A DNA stretch of 29,664 nucleotides from a virus. Positions 28,418 to 29,664 of the stretch are shown one piece after another. The position numbers were made by a program, and so were the translations under genes. The notes below the pieces were generated by a model. That model saw nothing but the letters and a program-made list of their open reading frames with translations. It did no database searches and was not told the DNA's origin. The DNA lies in IMG/VR virus record IMGVR_UViG_3300031539_011780, positions 1-29,664 of that record; one strand, written 5' to 3'. Positions within the stretch are counted from its first letter, which is position 1. Each line of letters starts with the position of its first letter.

Positions 28418-29664
28418 GCTTTTCCCTCCGCCGCCACTGCCTGCTGCCGCTCGGCCTTCTGCCCCGTGAACTGCTCGAACCGCTGGACGATGACGTCGCA
28501 GTACAGGGCGTCCATCTCCATCAGGTAGGCCTTCCGCCCCGTCTGCTCGCACCCGATGAGGGTCGATCCCGACCCGCCGAAGAGGTCCAACACGTTCTCG
28601 CCCGACCGCGACGAGTACTGGATGGCCCGCACGGCCAACTCCACCGGTTTCTCCGTCAGGTGGACCATCGCGGCCGGGTTCACCTTCTTCACGTGCCAGA
28701 GGTCGGTGGCGTTGTTCGGGCCGAAGAACTTGTGCCCTGCGCCTTCTCGCCATCCATAGAACGCCAGTTCAAACGCCCCCATGAAGTCCTTGCGCGTGAG
28801 GACCGGGTGCTGCTTGTCCCAGACGATGCCCTGTGAGAAGTAGAGCCCTGAGGCCTTCAGGGCGGGCGGGTAGTTGCCCAGGTTCGCGTACCCGCCCCAG
28901 ATGAAAAACGAGCGGCCCGGTTCCAGCACGCGGGCCACCTGGCCGAACCAGGCCAGCAGCAGCCGCTCGAAGTCCTCGGCGGAGAGGAAATCGTTCTCGA
29001 GCGGCCGGTCCTTCGGCCGCATCTTCTTCCGGGCCTTCTTCGGGTCCGTCACGCCACGGGCGACGTCAAACCCCTGGTGGTGCATCTTGCGCGAGAGGTC
29101 CGGGTACGAACTCTGGCCGGCGGCGATGGCGGTGCTGGACCGTGGCTCGACGCGGACGTTGTAAGGCGGGTCGGTGTTCACGAGGTGGATGCCGGCGCCA
29201 TCGAGCACCCGGTCCACGTCCTCCGTGCTGCCGGCATCGCCACAGAGCAGGCGATGGTCGCCTAGAATCCACAGGTCGCCCGGCTGCGTGACCGCCTCGT
29301 CGGGCGGCTCAGGCACGTCGTCCGGGTCCGTCAGACCGTCTTTCACACCGGGGTCGAGGAGGCCGGCCAATTCGTCGTCGTCGAACCCCAGGAGCGCGAG
29401 GTCGAAGTCGGCCGCCTGGAGGTCCTTGAGTTCGATGGGCAGGAGGTCATAGTCCCAGGTCGCCAGGTCCGCCACTCGGTTGTCCGCCAAGCGATACGCC
29501 TTGGCCTGCTCAGGCGTCAGGTCCGTGGCTACGTGGACCGGCACGAACTCAAGGCCCAGCTTCTTCGCTGCCTTCCACCGGGTATGGCCCACGACGATGA
29601 CGCCGTCGGTGTCCACCACGATGGGCTGGCGGAAGCCGAACTCGCGGATGCTGGCCGCCACGGC
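28414..29664 (-). CDS. ParB-like / DNA methyltransferase fusion (5' end outside the window)
   Basis: About 416 residues are visible; the frame runs off the window (the first in-frame GTG at 29661 is inside the ParB domain). Residues 1-100 are a ParB/sulfiredoxin-type domain (GFRQPIVVDTDGVIVVGHTR, LADNRVAD). Residues 125-400 are an N4/N6 amino-methyltransferase of beta class: LLCGDAGST, then motif IV VNTDPPYNV (164-167), HLTEKPVEL, and motif I LDLFGGSGSTLIGCEQ (361-367). It methylates adenine N6 or cytosine N4 in DNA. In phages such ParB-methylase fusions protect against host restriction or mark packaging DNA. The gene overlaps the next start as GTGA. Confidence 0.9.
   Translation of the reverse strand, partial: AVAASIREFGFRQPIVVDTDGVIVVGHTRWKAAKKLGLEFVPVHVATDLTPEQAKAYRLADNRVADLATWDYDLLPIELKDLQAADFDLALLGFDDDELAGLLDPGVKDGLTDPDDVPEPPDEAVTQPGDLWILGDHRLLCGDAGSTEDVDRVLDGAGIHLVNTDPPYNVRVEPRSSTAIAAGQSSYPDLSRKMHHQGFDVARGVTDPKKARKKMRPKDRPLENDFLSAEDFERLLLAWFGQVARVLEPGRSFFIWGGYANLGNYPPALKASGLYFSQGIVWDKQHPVLTRKDFMGAFELAFYGWREGAGHKFFGPNNATDLWHVKKVNPAAMVHLTEKPVELAVRAIQYSSRSGENVLDLFGGSGSTLIGCEQTGRKAYLMEMDALYCDVIVQRFEQFTGQKAERQQAVAAEGKA

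Noticed and set aside
28418-28753. N-terminal 112-residue extension of the phage radical SAM frame
   Set aside because: It overlaps the methyltransferase in another frame and is Arg/Gly-rich shadow sequence. The GTG at 28417 with GTGA overlap is the better start.
1-29664. Gene transfer agent instead of a phage
   Set aside because: The protease-capsid fusion, methyltransferase, HARE-HTH protein and zinc-ribbon genes are typical of an autonomous phage, and the gene order is not that of known gene transfer agents.
1-29664. CRISPR arrays, tRNA or rRNA genes, insertion sequences
   Set aside because: No regularly spaced repeats, cloverleaf-like sequence, rRNA sequence or transposase reading frame were recognised on reading both strands.

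Overview
The window is a phage late-gene region that is interrupted by about 13-14 kb of DNA that does not look like phage. Nearly all genes lie on the minus strand, so transcription runs from high to low coordinates. The phage parts are very GC-rich, with start/stop overlaps (ATGA, GTGA, TTGA) between many genes. They encode a lambda-type portal, a fused prohead protease/major capsid protein and a siphovirus-like tail. A HARE-HTH protein and a small phage radical SAM protein of kinds I associate with Planctomycetota prophages make a Planctomycetota (or related) host likely. This is inference: no rRNA or housekeeping marker fixes the taxon.

Region by region, in minus-strand transcription order. 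29664-27524: ParB/DNA methyltransferase (runs off the window) and a radical SAM protein. 26616-27515: a small plus-strand trio (zinc ribbon, HARE-HTH, unknown), divergent from the packaging genes across a short region with a dyad. 26508-23863: small terminase-like protein, large terminase and a NrdR-like zinc ribbon, followed by an overlapping small ORF.

23603-10277: non-phage cargo, visibly less GC-rich, with all genes pointing the same way as the phage genes. It falls into two blocks. Block 1 (23483-16009) has a GatA-type amidase, three unknown or membrane proteins, a ParA-like ATPase fused to a V4R-like domain, and two asparaginases. Block 2 (15328-10277) starts behind its own good promoter. 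It has an all-helical protein with an isoprenoid-synthase-like Asp-rich motif, a RaSEA-like radical SAM protein, a B12-binding radical SAM protein, a six-helix membrane protein and a sodium/solute symporter. This second block reads as an undescribed biosynthesis-plus-transport operon, possibly acting on an isoprenoid or lipid. Between the blocks lies a 680-base stretch with a decayed phage-like ORF.

9718-1: the phage resumes with the gpW-like protein, portal, protease-capsid fusion, DUF2190 capsid cement, head-tail completion proteins, fibre-like and glycosyltransferase-like accessory genes, tail tube, tail assembly chaperone pair (with a likely -1 frameshift product), a lipoprotein, a holin-like protein and the start of the tape measure protein.

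The terminase side lacks a portal and the portal side lacks a terminase, so the two phage parts complement each other. That favours one phage split by an insertion (or by a chimeric assembly) over two unrelated prophages. I saw no integrase, transposase, tRNA, CRISPR array or obvious target-site duplication at the junctions.
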